DNA of 64,000 nt from Thermomicrobiales bacterium (GCA_023957115.1 JAMLHN010000013.1:33398-97397); one strand, 5' to 3'. Positions 54,818 through 63,707 are shown, counted from the first letter of the stretch. Notes: generated by a model from the letters alone, not told the origin. Numbers and translations are program-made.

Positions 54818-57037
54818 GTGCCCGTGAACGGCGAGCGGTGGCCGAGCGAGTTTGCGTTCTGGGCTGTATTCGCCCTCTTTCTGGTATTGCGGTTTCTCAA
54901 TCCGGACTCCTGGCACCCGGTCTGGGGTGGCGAGAAGCCGATGGAATTCGCGCATATCAATGCGCTTCTTCGGGCTCCGACCTTCCCTCCGTTCGACCCA
55001 TGGTTCTCGGGAGGAATCCTCAATTACTACTACTATGGTGAGTACCTCGTCGCGTTCCTGATCAAGCTTACGGGCGTCCCTTCGGAATACGCCTTCAACC
55101 TGGCACAACCCACCTTTATGGGGCTGGCGGCGTCCGCTATGTATAGCCTGGTGGGAGCCGTAACCTCACGTCTCAGCCGCGATCGGGTCGATCCTCTTGT
55201 AGGAGGCGCGGTTGGCGTGCTCCTTTTCTGTGTGATGGGGAATCTCGACGCGGCATGGAGACTGATCGAGGGATTTCCCGATGCGCCGGTCTTCTCATTC
55301 GACTGGACCTGGTCGGCAAGCCGCGCGGTCGATGGAGGGATAACCGAATTCCCCTACTTCACCGGTCTCTATGGTGATCTGCACGCGCATTTGATTGCAC
55401 TCCCAATAACCCTGGCTGTGCTCGGTCTCGGATTCTCGCTTGCGACCAGCGGGGCGTCGACCCGCAGAGCGGTCCTCACGTTGTTCGGTTTGGCGCTCGC
55501 AATTGGATCGATCAGCGCGGCCAACGCGTGGGACGTGCCGGTTTACGCGGTGGTCATGGTCGCGCCGGTCTTCCTGTGGAGCAGACAGTTTGGGGGATTC
55601 TTCGTTCGACTCTTCGTGACGTTCGTTGCGGCAGGATCGACCGGTCTGGTGGCCTATCTCCTCTTTCGTCCGTTTCACCAGAATTTCGTTGCGCTCTTCA
55701 ACGACGTGGGCCGCGTCACGCACGGCACCGGCATCGGTCAGTTCCTTCTCCATTTCGGCGGGCTACTGGCAATCCTGGGCGTGGCTCTGGCTGCCTCGGG
55801 ACTGCTCTCCTGGTCGCGGCCGAAACCCCTCTGGCGCGATGTCTCGCTTGCTGTCTGCGGTATCGCGATCGCCGCCGGGGTTGGCTGGCAGATCGTTCGC
55901 CCGGAGCTGGCGTCGTTTGAGGCCGGTGTCACCGCCACGATTCTTCTGGCCCTGCTGGCCGCAGGGAGCCTGGCACTGGTCGCCGTGCGAGCTCGGGCGG
56001 ACACATTCAATGTTGCGGTGAGTATGGTGATCGTCGGGGTCGGCGCGGCCTATCTTGCTGGTCTTGGCTGGCCGGTCCTGGTTCTTGGGGGCATTCTGGC
56101 CATAACAGGCGCGGTGATCTATTTCTCGTTCGATGACGCCTCCGCATCCTTTTTTGGTATGACGATCGCGGCCGCGGGCTCTATCGTCGCGGGCGCCGAG
56201 ATCTTCTTTGTCGTTGACGATCTTGCGACGTTGCCGGACTGGTACCGCATGAATACGATTTTTAAGCTCTACTACCAGGTTTGGACTCTGTTAGCGCTTG
56301 CTGCGGCGGTCGCGTTGACGATTCTGATCGCCCGCCGTCGGTCCATCGTCACGAGCTGGACGTTCACGGGTGAAGACTTCGCAGAAAGCATCGAAAGTGG
56401 TGCGACCTCAGATTCGAATGCGCGACGTGGCGCAATTGCCATCTGTGTCGTTTTGATCGCGCTTGGACTGGCCTATCCGGCCGTGGCAACGATTCCTCGC
56501 ATCGAGCAGCGATTCGAGGGGCATCCGTCTCCGACGACGCTCGATGCGCTCGACTGGATGCGATACGGAACCATTGCGGGGTTCGAGAACCAGCAGATCT
56601 CGTTCGAAGACGATTTGGCTGCCATCGAATGGTTTCAGGACAACGTCTCCGGCACGCCGGTGATCGCGGAGGCGAGCATCGGGCCCTACCGGGGGAATGG
56701 CTCCCGCTTTTCGATTGCGTTGGGTCTTCCCGCGATGCTGGGTTGGGATCGCCATGAACGCCAGCAACGCTACTATCCGGAAATCGCGCAACGAAATGCC
56801 GATGTTCGTGCACTTTACGACTCGACGGACATCGAGCGGAAGCGCCAGATCATTGCGACCTACGGCATCGAATACATCATCGTCGGGGATGTGGAACGGT
56901 ACAGTGCCGATCCAGAGAATCCAGGACGTCCATACGCGTCCGCTGAGGGAATCCAGGCATTCGAATCGATGCTCGGGGTCGATCTCGAGATCGTCTTCGA
57001 GCAGAACGGCACGGTCGTCTATCGCGTGATTCGCTGA
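54818..57037 (+). CDS. DUF2298 (Chlor_Arch_YYY) membrane protein, main part
   Basis: A 739-aa polytopic protein with at least ten hydrophobic segments. The signature of the family is clear: NPDSWHPVWGGEKPMEFAH and NYYYYGEYLVAFLIKLTG, with YTFTGL-like FTGLYGDLHAHLIALP. Such proteins are thought to be membrane glycosyltransferase-like enzymes, but their reaction is unproven. GTG 54818 is the first usable start; the GGGAGG at 54797-54802 is 15 bases away, so an independent start is poorly supported and -1 frameshifting from the upstream gene is an option. The C-terminal 200 residues form an extracytoplasmic domain. It overlaps the following gene by 19 bp. Confidence 0.88.
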   Translation: MPVNGERWPSEFAFWAVFALFLVLRFLNPDSWHPVWGGEKPMEFAHINALLRAPTFPPFDPWFSGGILNYYYYGEYLVAFLIKLTGVPSEYAFNLAQPTFMGLAASAMYSLVGAVTSRLSRDRVDPLVGGAVGVLLFCVMGNLDAAWRLIEGFPDAPVFSFDWTWSASRAVDGGITEFPYFTGLYGDLHAHLIALPITLAVLGLGFSLATSGASTRRAVLTLFGLALAIGSISAANAWDVPVYAVVMVAPVFLWSRQFGGFFVRLFVTFVAAGSTGLVAYLLFRPFHQNFVALFNDVGRVTHGTGIGQFLLHFGGLLAILGVALAASGLLSWSRPKPLWRDVSLAVCGIAIAAGVGWQIVRPELASFEAGVTATILLALLAAGSLALVAVRARADTFNVAVSMVIVGVGAAYLAGLGWPVLVLGGILAITGAVIYFSFDDASASFFGMTIAAAGSIVAGAEIFFVVDDLATLPDWYRMNTIFKLYYQVWTLLALAAAVALTILIARRRSIVTSWTFTGEDFAESIESGATSDSNARRGAIAICVVLIALGLAYPAVATIPRIEQRFEGHPSPTTLDALDWMRYGTIAGFENQQISFEDDLAAIEWFQDNVSGTPVIAEASIGPYRGNGSRFSIALGLPAMLGWDRHERQQRYYPEIAQRNADVRALYDSTDIERKRQIIATYGIEYIIVGDVERYSADPENPGRPYASAEGIQAFESMLGVDLEIVFEQNGTVVYRVIR

Positions 57038-57888
57038 TCGAAATCAGGGTGCGTGCCTTCCCGCAGCAGCACCAGCTGTGCGGGACCGTCGCCTACCGTC
57101 TGAAGCTGATGTTCGTCGAACGGATCAGTGACCTTGAGCTGAACGTTGTCCGTTCCAGTTGAGAGCGTCTCGGATCCGAACGCGATCGATCCGCCTTCGA
57201 TGACGAGAGTGATCGAGCGGGCATCGGTTTCGGCGCCAAGGTCGACGGAGTCGAGCGAGGTTCCGGGTGGAAGCGTTACGCGATCGACCGTAAATCGCCC
57301 CGGAGCCAGCGACCATATCGGGTCGACCCAGTTGCTCACATGGACATTGTTCAACCCCGCGGGTAGGCAATCCAGGCAGACGTTCGAGGTCGGCAATGCA
57401 TCTCGAAGGATCTGCGGATCGTTGATGTCGTCGAATTGGGGCAGAACGAAGAGGATTGCCGGTATGGCGCCCGAATTCGTGATTGCGGATGTCTCCCCTT
57501 CAGCGACCGTGAACCTGCCGTTGGCTCCCAGCACGACGTTGTCTTGATCGATCGTGACATCCAGCTGCCCGGCATCGACGAACGCTGTGTACGGTACGAC
57601 CAGCATATCCGCCGGTAGTGCAGCTCCCGCCTCGAACGTAAGCTGGAGCAGCGGAAAACGTCCGCGATCGTCCAGCATCCCGGGCACATCTTGGAACAAC
57701 CGCTCGACAACCGGTTGGCTGCTCGTTCGATCGGCGCTGTCGTTGGTTGGCGTGGCGTCAGAGGCGGTCACGGATTCACTCACGAGCGCCGCTCCCGCCA
57801 GTCCGAGCAAGGCGGCGGAGAAGAGATTCCGCCGATTGGTTGCCAAGACTCGTGACCGCGGTTCATTGGCTACCCGTCCGCTCTGCAA
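57019..57888 (-). CDS. Secreted beta-rich protein, cupin-like, unknown function
   Basis: A 289-aa exported protein. The signal (TNRRNLFSAALLGLAGAALV) is twin-arginine-like, and the mature part starts near SDATPTND. The rest is beta-strand rich with repeating hydrophobic/charged patterns (VNPLL-like TLPPGTSLDSVDL, ITLVIEGGSIAFG) resembling the double-cupin layout often seen in secreted Thermomicrobia proteins. TTG 57888 was chosen because GGGAGG lies seven bases upstream; a GTG five codons earlier overlaps that site. Confidence 0.7.
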   Translation of the reverse strand: MQSGRVANEPRSRVLATNRRNLFSAALLGLAGAALVSESVTASDATPTNDSADRTSSQPVVERLFQDVPGMLDDRGRFPLLQLTFEAGAALPADMLVVPYTAFVDAGQLDVTIDQDNVVLGANGRFTVAEGETSAITNSGAIPAILFVLPQFDDINDPQILRDALPTSNVCLDCLPAGLNNVHVSNWVDPIWSLAPGRFTVDRVTLPPGTSLDSVDLGAETDARSITLVIEGGSIAFGSETLSTGTDNVQLKVTDPFDEHQLQTVGDGPAQLVLLREGTHPDFDQRITR

Positions 57889-58190
57889 TTCGTTACCTCC
57901 CACGGACGCCGCTCAGCGCGAGAAATCAGGATTCGGTAGTCTACCCAATCGCCGGACCGCAGGCGTCTGGCGGCGGCTGAAGCGCCCCATCTGGGACGGT
58001 CGCAATCACGCCGGATGCCCTTCGATCGGCAGGTGCAGGCGGACTCGACTCGCGCTGCGAGGCGAATCGACTACGTCGATCGACGGGCCAATCGCGTGCC
58101 GATCGACGCCAGAACAAACGAGCGAAGCATCGTGCCGGAACTGGGCGGATTGGGAAATTGCCCCGGGTTTCGTTCATATCCCGGTTCGGT
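57889..58190. other. Intergenic stretch without recognisable gene
   Basis: Between the secreted-protein gene and the tRNA promoter I see no gene with coding character on either strand. Composition is ordinary GC-rich DNA with several GATC/TCGATCGA words and no convincing hairpin. Confidence 0.5.
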
Positions 58191-58220
58191 TTGACGCGCG
58201 GTCCCATGGGTACCTATACT
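58191..58220 (+). promoter_or_regulatory. Promoter of the tRNA-Pro/tRNA-Gly pair
   Basis: TTGACG (58191-58196), 18-bp spacer, TATACT (58215-58220), 21 bp before the tRNA-Pro. Confidence 0.75.
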
Positions 58221-58241
58221 GGCATGCGCCGTTGGCATCAG

Positions 58242-58318
58242 CGGGGTGTGGCGCAGTCTGGTAGCGCGCGGCGTTTGGGACGCTGAGGTCGGAGGTTCGA
58301 GTCCTCTCACCCCGACCA
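58242..58318 (+). tRNA. tRNA-Pro (anticodon TGG)
   Basis: 77 nt including an encoded CCA. Acceptor CGGGGTG pairs with CACCCCG, anticodon loop TTTGGGA gives TGG, T-loop TTCGAGT. All stems close. Confidence 0.95.
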
Positions 58319-58327
58319 GCCAGATGT

Positions 58328-58403
58328 GCGGGGGTAACTCAGTTGGTAGAGTGTCTGCCTTCCAAGCAGATTGTCGCGGGTTCGAGTCCCGTCCCCCGCT
58401 CCA
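58328..58403 (+). tRNA. tRNA-Gly (anticodon TCC)
   Basis: 76 nt including encoded CCA, 9 nt after tRNA-Pro. Acceptor GCGGGGG pairs with CCCCCGC; anticodon stem TCTGC/GCAGA with loop CTTCCAA gives TCC; T-arm GCGGG/CCCGT. Confidence 0.95.
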
Positions 58404-58766
58404 CCGAAAACACCAGTGTTTCTGCGGAATTTCGAGCGGATCTCCACCGACCCAGAGGGAGAGCCGACCGCCCCGATCGGCGCCGGCATGATCACGACCG
58501 CTGCGGCCGTTCTGTGCGCCGCCCCTTGTCAGCCGCAGAGTAATCGGCAATAGGCTGAAGCCCCGCCGGTGTCCTGACGGGACTTCTCGTTCGAATCCGA
58601 CTCGTGAAAGCGAGCCGGCATGACTCCGCGATTCGGTGGTTGAGATTCTGCGAGAGCCATAACTCCAGTGACGTCTACCCGATAAACAGCGGATGAAATC
58701 GACAGCGGCCCAGGCACACCACCTGGGCCGCGTCCATGTCATGACACCGAGTCGTCACGAATGACT
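58404..58766. other. 363-bp intergenic stretch with two hairpins
   Basis: AAACAC-CA-GTGTTT (58408-58421) directly follows tRNA-Gly and may end that transcript. GCGGCCCAGG (58705-58714) and CCTGGGCCGC (58722-58731) form a perfect 10-bp stem that on the minus strand follows the Cys-rich gene by 35 bp, a likely terminator. I see no gene in the remainder. Confidence 0.6.
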
Positions 58767-59471
58767 CTACTCGAGGCAGCCTACCCTGCAATAGCTATCA
58801 CCGAACCCAGTAATGATACAAACATATCCGCCAGGGCAGTTCGCGGTGGACGTGCAACCTCCGGCGAAGTCAGAGTCGCACAGACAGGCGTCGTACTCCG
58901 TGCCGGTGACCACGCCGTATCCGAGCACACCACAGTTGGGGTAAAGGAGAAAGCACTGGCCGTCGATGCAGCCGTAACCTGAGCCGCACGGATTGCAGAC
59001 CCCGCCGCAGCCATCGTCGCCGCAGACGTCTTCTTCGCAATTCGGCGTGCACAGGCAGGTGTGCGTCTCTGGATCACAGACCCCGGAGGCGCAATCGTCA
59101 TCGTTGCAGCACTCCCAGGCTCCACAGCTCCCATCGCAGAAGAGAGACCCCGGCGGACAACACAGCTCCTCCCCGTAACACGTGCCAAAGCAACACGCGC
59201 CGTCGCAGCATTCTGCCTCCCCAACGGGGCAGCAATCGGGCCCACACTTATCGGTTCCGCCTGGACACACACACGCACTGCCGTCCCACACTTGCTGTCC
59301 TGGGCAGCTGACGGGTTTTGGAGTTGGGCTTGGGCGACGGGCCGCTCGTGCATCGAAAACGCGTCCGGACGCGGCTGCTCCTCCAAGACCCAACAATCCG
59401 GCGAGCATCTGCCGGCGGTTCGTTCCCCTCGCCAGGGCGCGCGCCATCGCGTCGAACCGACGATCATCCAT
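58767..59471 (-). CDS. Cysteine-rich Tat-type secreted protein
   Basis: A 234-aa protein with a twin-arginine-like signal (TNRRQMLAGLLGLGG, cleavage likely near ARA) and a mature domain with about 36 cysteines in 180 residues, in closely spaced pairs (CC) and EGF/tenascin-like groups (CDGSCGAWECC, CGPDCCPVG, CNPCGSGYGCIDGQC). Many disulphides would form after export in folded state, which fits Tat. No known domain is recognised with certainty. ATG 59471 follows GAGGAGGA. Such Arg-Arg-start, cysteine-rich proteins occur in families in Thermomicrobia, so paralogues are expected. Confidence 0.8.
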   Translation of the reverse strand: MDDRRFDAMARALARGTNRRQMLAGLLGLGGAAASGRVFDARAARRPSPTPKPVSCPGQQVWDGSACVCPGGTDKCGPDCCPVGEAECCDGACCFGTCYGEELCCPPGSLFCDGSCGAWECCNDDDCASGVCDPETHTCLCTPNCEEDVCGDDGCGGVCNPCGSGYGCIDGQCFLLYPNCGVLGYGVVTGTEYDACLCDSDFAGGCTSTANCPGGYVCIITGFGDSYCRVGCLE

Positions 59472-59557
59472 GATCTCGTCCTCCTCGTGTGATGCATTCT
59501 GACCGGTGCACGTCCGGTATGGATGGCGGTAGCCTATCGGGTTCAGCATGCGTGCGC

Positions 59558-59584
59558 AAGAAACCAGCCGGGACTGCGTTTCTT
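59558..59584 (-). terminator. Probable terminator of the isochorismatase-like gene
   Basis: AAGAAAC and GTTTCTT pair around an inner CAG/CTG; on the minus strand this hairpin lies 78 bp past the stop codon at 59662. T-rich only within the stem, so confidence is limited. Confidence 0.4.
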
Positions 59585-59661
59585 CTCCGGCGTCTCTGCG
59601 GACTCTGGAAGCGCGCCGATGCGCCCGTCGGCTCACGCCGAACAATCAGCCCCCGACCGTC

Positions 59662-60399
59662 TCAGGACCCAGGGCTCAGGACCTTTTCAAACACGTCGAC
59701 AATCTGCTCCACGGTCGCGACCTCAGCGCGTTGCGGGAAAACACGCTGCATCAGCGTTTGCTGGATGACCGGATCCGTATCCGCGCACGCGTCCTGGAGG
59801 ACGATCAGGCGGTAGTCGAGATCCGCCCCTTCGCAGACCGTCGAAAGAATCACACCGCTGGTCGAGATTCCCGCCAGCAGGAGTGTGTCGATCTCCATGG
59901 CGCGCAGCCATTCGTCGAGATCGGTGCGGGCAAATGCACTCACACGCGTCTTGCGAATGACTTTTTCGCTGGAACGTGGCGCAAGCTCAGGGGTGATCTC
60001 CAGATCGGAATTCCCGTCGTCGAGCGCACCAACCGGTCGAGAAATGGCATCGAAGATGATGTTGCCTTCCGGTACCGCTGCGTAATCCGCCGCTTCGAAG
60101 GCAACCCGGCAGAACGCGACAAGCATTCCGGCCGCGCGTGCCGCCGTCAGGGCCGCCGCTGCACGCTCGACCACAATGTGCGGGTCCGACAACGTCTCGA
60201 GCCAGCGTGGCTGAAAGTCGAGGATCAGCAGCGCGGTGCGGTCGGTCTCGATCTCAAGCGTAGTGACCGGAGATTGCGTTGCGCCAGCCACCGGAGTCGA
60301 GGACCAAGCCAAGGGGATGGCCTGCGCCGCTGCTATCGTTGCGGCTGGCGTGATCGCCAGCTTGGCCAGTATCGCTCGGCGGCCAAGTCTCGTTTCCAT
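59662..60399 (-). CDS. Secreted isochorismatase-fold hydrolase without catalytic Cys
   Basis: A 245-aa protein with an Arg-Arg signal (RLGRRAILAKLAITPAATIA) and a cysteine-hydrolase/isochorismatase domain. The Asp of the triad is Asp61 (LLILDFQPRW) and the Lys is Lys150 (IRKTRVSAF), but where amidases have Cys the sequence is GISTSGVILST (Val183 in the Cys register). Enzymes such as PhzD and EntB also lack the Cys and hydrolyse vinyl ethers. ATG 60399 has GAGGA six bases upstream. Export of such an enzyme is unusual. Confidence 0.85.
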   Translation of the reverse strand: METRLGRRAILAKLAITPAATIAAAQAIPLAWSSTPVAGATQSPVTTLEIETDRTALLILDFQPRWLETLSDPHIVVERAAAALTAARAAGMLVAFCRVAFEAADYAAVPEGNIIFDAISRPVGALDDGNSDLEITPELAPRSSEKVIRKTRVSAFARTDLDEWLRAMEIDTLLLAGISTSGVILSTVCEGADLDYRLIVLQDACADTDPVIQQTLMQRVFPQRAEVATVEQIVDVFEKVLSPGS

Positions 60400-60532
60400 C
60401 TGAATCCTCTCTCTGACGTGCAACAAACAGCTGGGATCTCTGCCAAGCCACGAAACGAAATTATCTCTACACTGCCACATCGTACGATCGCAGATTCTGA
60501 AAAAACGATCGACAGCAACGGTAAGGGAAATC

Positions 60533-61555
60533 ATGCAAGTGCCATCGGTAACTTCGACCATTGATCTCGCGGCAGAAGGCAAACAGCTCGGCCATTTGCG
60601 ATATCCGAAGATTTCCAACAACGGCGGTTGGGCGTATGACCTGATACCGATTGCTGTGATCGCAAACGGGGACGGCCCGACGGTCCTCGTCAGTGGCGGA
60701 AACCACGGCAATGAATACGAGGGGCAGATCGCCTGCCTGCGGCTGATCGACGAGATCAAGGCCGATCAGGTCCATGGCCGGATCATCATCGTTCCGGTGA
60801 TTTCGCGGGACGCGGCATGGGCCGGCACCCGGCTCTGGCCCTCGGGCGCCAACTTCAATCGATCGTTTCCGGGTCGGCCAGATGGCGCGCCGCACGAACA
60901 GATTGCCGACTATTTCACGCGCGTGCTCTTCCCGATGGCCGACGTCGTCATAGATCTGCATTCCGGAGGACATGCGTTCTCGTTCATCCCCTGCTCGCAT
61001 ATGCACGTTGTCGACGACCGAGCGCAGCGCAAGGCGATGCTGGAAGGGATGCTTGCCTGGAATAGCGATGTCCACTTCCTCTACGTCGATGTCAACGGCG
61101 CTGGATTGCTGCCGGTCGAAGCGGAAAATCAGGGGAAGGTGGTCATCACGACCGAGCTCGGCGGCGGGGGGCGCGTTCCCGTCGCCGTGCATCAGCTCTC
61201 CTGGAGCGGCCTCACCAATGTCCTGCGTCATGTTGGGGTGTTGACCGGCGCAGTCGAAACGCGCGAGTCGCTTGGGTTGCCGCCGGCAGTCATCATCGAC
61301 GGTCGAGATCCGGTGAATTATGTGAACACGGACGAGCCGGGTTTCTGGGAGACGCTGCGCGAGCCAGGCGATTCCGTGCGCGAGGGTGATCCAGTCGGTC
61401 GCCTCTGGTTCCCGGCACGTCCAGAACGCGGGCCGCGTGTCTTCTCCGCACCGCGGGACGGTATCGTCACGGTCGTACGGGCAATGACACCGACGCTAGC
61501 CGGAGACAGCATTTTCGTACTGGGTCAGCCAATCGACGCGTCCGAGCTCCTTTGA
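60533..61555 (+). CDS. Succinylglutamate desuccinylase/aspartoacylase family
   Basis: A 340-aa zinc carboxypeptidase-like deacylase. Zinc ligands: GGNHGNEYEGQ (His, Glu) and VIDLHSGGHAFSF (His); catalytic Glu in TTELGGGG. The C-terminal region (REGDPVGRLWFPARP, PRDGIVTVVR) is the barrel-sandwich domain. It most resembles the N-acetyl-diaminobutyrate/ectoine-degradation deacylase group; substrate not certain. ATG 60533, preceded by AAGGGAA. Divergent from the preceding gene. Confidence 0.9.
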   Translation: MQVPSVTSTIDLAAEGKQLGHLRYPKISNNGGWAYDLIPIAVIANGDGPTVLVSGGNHGNEYEGQIACLRLIDEIKADQVHGRIIIVPVISRDAAWAGTRLWPSGANFNRSFPGRPDGAPHEQIADYFTRVLFPMADVVIDLHSGGHAFSFIPCSHMHVVDDRAQRKAMLEGMLAWNSDVHFLYVDVNGAGLLPVEAENQGKVVITTELGGGGRVPVAVHQLSWSGLTNVLRHVGVLTGAVETRESLGLPPAVIIDGRDPVNYVNTDEPGFWETLREPGDSVREGDPVGRLWFPARPERGPRVFSAPRDGIVTVVRAMTPTLAGDSIFVLGQPIDASELL

Positions 61556-61580
61556 GTCCGTTCGCACGAGCCGTACGCGC

Positions 61581-62357
61581 CTATTCGGGCCGCACTTGGC
61601 CCACGTAGATCACGGTCTCATAGGGAAAGCGGAGTACGCCGTCCTGGGCGTGTTCGGCAAAGATCTCCGCACTTCGTTGCCTGATTTCTTCGTGGCCCGG
61701 CTCACCCGGCAATGGCGTGTAGGACGACGAGATGAGCCGTCCCCAAAACGCTTCCGCGTCGAGCTCCTGCTCATTTGGCAGAACGAACCTCTGGTATCCG
61801 GCCGCTCCAAAGAGTGTGGCGATCTCCCGCTCTCCTCGCTCGTCCTGCAGCCGGACCAGCTCGTACTCCGTGGAGTATTTCTGCAGCATCTCACTGTAGG
61901 CATCGAGGACGTGAAACCTGCCATCCGGGCGCTTGTTCCAAACCAGCGCCACCCAGCCCGGCGAGCGGAGAATGCGCCGGAACTCCTCGCGCGTCTCTTC
62001 CGGGGCAAACCAGTGAAACGCCTGCCCGGCGGTCACGAGGTCCACCGATTCGTCCGGCAGCCCGGTCGATTCCGCGGTTCCGTCGAAGCTCTGGAAGGTG
62101 TCGTACCCCCTCATGAGAACATCACCGGCTTCGCGCATGGCGGCATTCGGCTCGACTCCCCGCACCACAAATCCGGCATCGAGAAAGACGCGTGCAAGGT
62201 TGCCCGGTCCCGATCCGATATCCGCGATCGTCCAGGATCGGTCCAATCCCGTTTCTCGCGCGAGGAGATCGATGATCTCCGCTGGATACCCTGGCCGGTA
62301 GCGGACGTAGGCATCGACCCGGGAGGTGAATCGTTCCGTCGGCCGGGCATCTACCAT
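61581..62357 (-). CDS. Class I SAM-dependent methyltransferase
   Basis: A 258-aa enzyme: SAM loop DIGSGPGNLARVFLDAGF, acidic GVEPNAAMREAG, post-II DLVTAGQAFHWFAPEETREEF and the motif WVALVWNKR. The N-terminal FTSRVDAYVRYRPGYPAEI is typical of the YcgJ/UbiE-like group of unknown substrate. ATG 62357, AGGAG ten bases upstream. Convergent with the deacylase gene at 26 bp. Confidence 0.92.
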   Translation of the reverse strand: MVDARPTERFTSRVDAYVRYRPGYPAEIIDLLARETGLDRSWTIADIGSGPGNLARVFLDAGFVVRGVEPNAAMREAGDVLMRGYDTFQSFDGTAESTGLPDESVDLVTAGQAFHWFAPEETREEFRRILRSPGWVALVWNKRPDGRFHVLDAYSEMLQKYSTEYELVRLQDERGEREIATLFGAAGYQRFVLPNEQELDAEAFWGRLISSSYTPLPGEPGHEEIRQRSAEIFAEHAQDGVLRFPYETVIYVGQVRPE

Positions 62358-62529
62358 GGTTCTTGCTCCTGTTCACGCAGCGGACAGCTCAGCGCATTCA
62401 TTCTACGTCGAGCGCCGTTCCTCCGAACGTGGGACGTCACATTCGTCGATTTGCCGGCTCAGCGAACGACTAGTTTATGTACGCCGCTCTTCGATGGCGT
62501 TCAGAATCTTTCCACGAGAGGAGTACAAC

Positions 62530-62967
62530 GTGGCCCGTGTAAGCACCTATCTGAATTTTGAAGGGAACACCGAAGAGGCGTTCGAGTTCTACAAGTCGGT
62601 GTTCGAGACCGACTATGTCAATGGCATCTTCCGCATGGGTGACATTCCCCCAATGGACGGGATGCCCCCTGTCCCTGACCATTTGAAGGATAAGGTGATG
62701 AACGTCCAATTGCCGATCATCGGAGGCCACCTGCTCATGGGAACCGACGTGATTCCCGAGTGGGGGCAGAAGCTCGAAGCAGGCAATAACGTCTCCATCA
62801 CGATCCTTTCCGATTCTCGTGACGATGCCGATCGCCTCTTCACCGCGCTGAGCGAGGGAGGAACGGTCGAGATGCCCATGGCCGATCAATTCTGGGGTGA
62901 CTACTACGGATCGCTGGTCGACAAGTTTGGCATCCGATGGATGGTCGACTACAGCCCGGCAAAATAG
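62530..62967 (+). CDS. VOC/PhnB-like family protein
   Basis: A 145-aa glyoxalase-fold protein of the PhnB/YjdN type: VSTYLNFEGNTEEAFEFYKSVF at the start and DQFWGDYYGSLVDKFGIRWMV near the end. Members bind metal and small molecules; no reaction known. GTG 62530 is fixed by GAGAGGAG seven bases upstream. Confidence 0.88.
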   Translation: MARVSTYLNFEGNTEEAFEFYKSVFETDYVNGIFRMGDIPPMDGMPPVPDHLKDKVMNVQLPIIGGHLLMGTDVIPEWGQKLEAGNNVSITILSDSRDDADRLFTALSEGGTVEMPMADQFWGDYYGSLVDKFGIRWMVDYSPAK

Positions 62968-62972
62968 CGCGC

Positions 62973-63008
62973 GGGCGATCGGGTCGCGCACTCATCACCC
63001 GATCGCCC
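62973..63008 (+). terminator. Terminator-like hairpin after VOC gene
   Basis: GGGCGATCGGGT (62973-62984) and ACCCGATCGCCC (62997-63008) form a perfect 12-bp stem with a 12-nt loop, 5 bp beyond the stop codon; followed by TGTTCCCC, a poor T tract. Confidence 0.7.
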
Positions 63009-63186
63009 TGTTCCCCAAATCAGGGGCGCCAGTCCTTAGAAGATTCCACGTTCATGCCCCAACACGTCCTGGATCTGTGGTGCGGAGAGCCCGCATAGTC
63101 CTCGCACATGTCAGGGAGCGCAAGTCCCCGACGTGGCTCGAACCCGCCTCCAGCGTGTACCATCGCCCTGTACCGCGCTGCGCGCT

Positions 63187-63258
63187 GGGCCTGTAGCTCA
63201 GAGGTAGAGCACGGGGCTCATAACCCCAGGGTCGCGGGTTCGAATCCTGCCGGGCCCA
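63187..63258 (+). tRNA. tRNA-Met (anticodon CAT)
   Basis: 72 nt plus non-encoded CCA (ACC T follows the acceptor). Acceptor GGGCCTG pairs with CGGGCCC, anticodon loop CTCATAA gives CAT, T-arm GCGGG/CCTGC. A C-A mismatch closes the anticodon stem. Elongator Met is most likely; an Ile2 tRNA carrying lysidine cannot be excluded by eye. Confidence 0.85.
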
Positions 63259-63323
63259 CCTGACGCGTCACGGTCCGATCGTCTTTACACGACCTGCGAC
63301 ATACACGATATGAGGAAGAACGT

Positions 63324-63707
63324 TTGACCGATACTGCGATTGATACGAACGTAGAACATCTGGACGCATCTCGCGAGCTGGCGCTCCAAATTGCTGATGT
63401 GTTGTCCGAGACTCCGGCATCGGACACCGTGGTGTTGGATATTCGCGGATTGTCCTCGTTCGCAGATTTCTTCGTTATCTGTTCAGGGGAAAACGAGCGT
63501 CAACTGCGAGCGATCACCGAAAGGCTCCAGGAAGAGTTCAAAGAGCGTGGCATCCGCCCGCAACGCGTTGAAGGAACACCGCGCTCGGGATGGATCGTGC
63601 TCGACTACAACGACGTGATCGTTCACGTGTTCGACGCAGAGCTGCGAGATTTCTATAAAATGGAGCGACTTTGGGCCGAAGCACCCCGGCTTCTGGCAAT
63701 TCAGTAG
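63324..63707 (+). CDS. rsfS: Ribosome silencing factor RsfS
   Basis: A 127-aa RsfS/Iojap protein that binds L14 and blocks subunit joining in starvation. Signature pieces: IRGLSSFADFFVICSGENERQLRAI, GTPRSGWIVLDYNDVIVHVF and FYKMERLWAEAPRL. TTG 63324 has GAGGAAG upstream. It lies 65 bp after tRNA-Met and overlaps no neighbour. Confidence 0.95.
   Translation: MTDTAIDTNVEHLDASRELALQIADVLSETPASDTVVLDIRGLSSFADFFVICSGENERQLRAITERLQEEFKERGIRPQRVEGTPRSGWIVLDYNDVIVHVFDAELRDFYKMERLWAEAPRLLAIQ

Noticed and set aside
63187..63258. Assignment as initiator tRNA
   Set aside because: The acceptor stem begins with a G1-C72 pair and the anticodon stem lacks the three G-C pairs of initiator tRNAs at the expected positions on both sides, so an elongator (or Ile2) tRNA is more likely.
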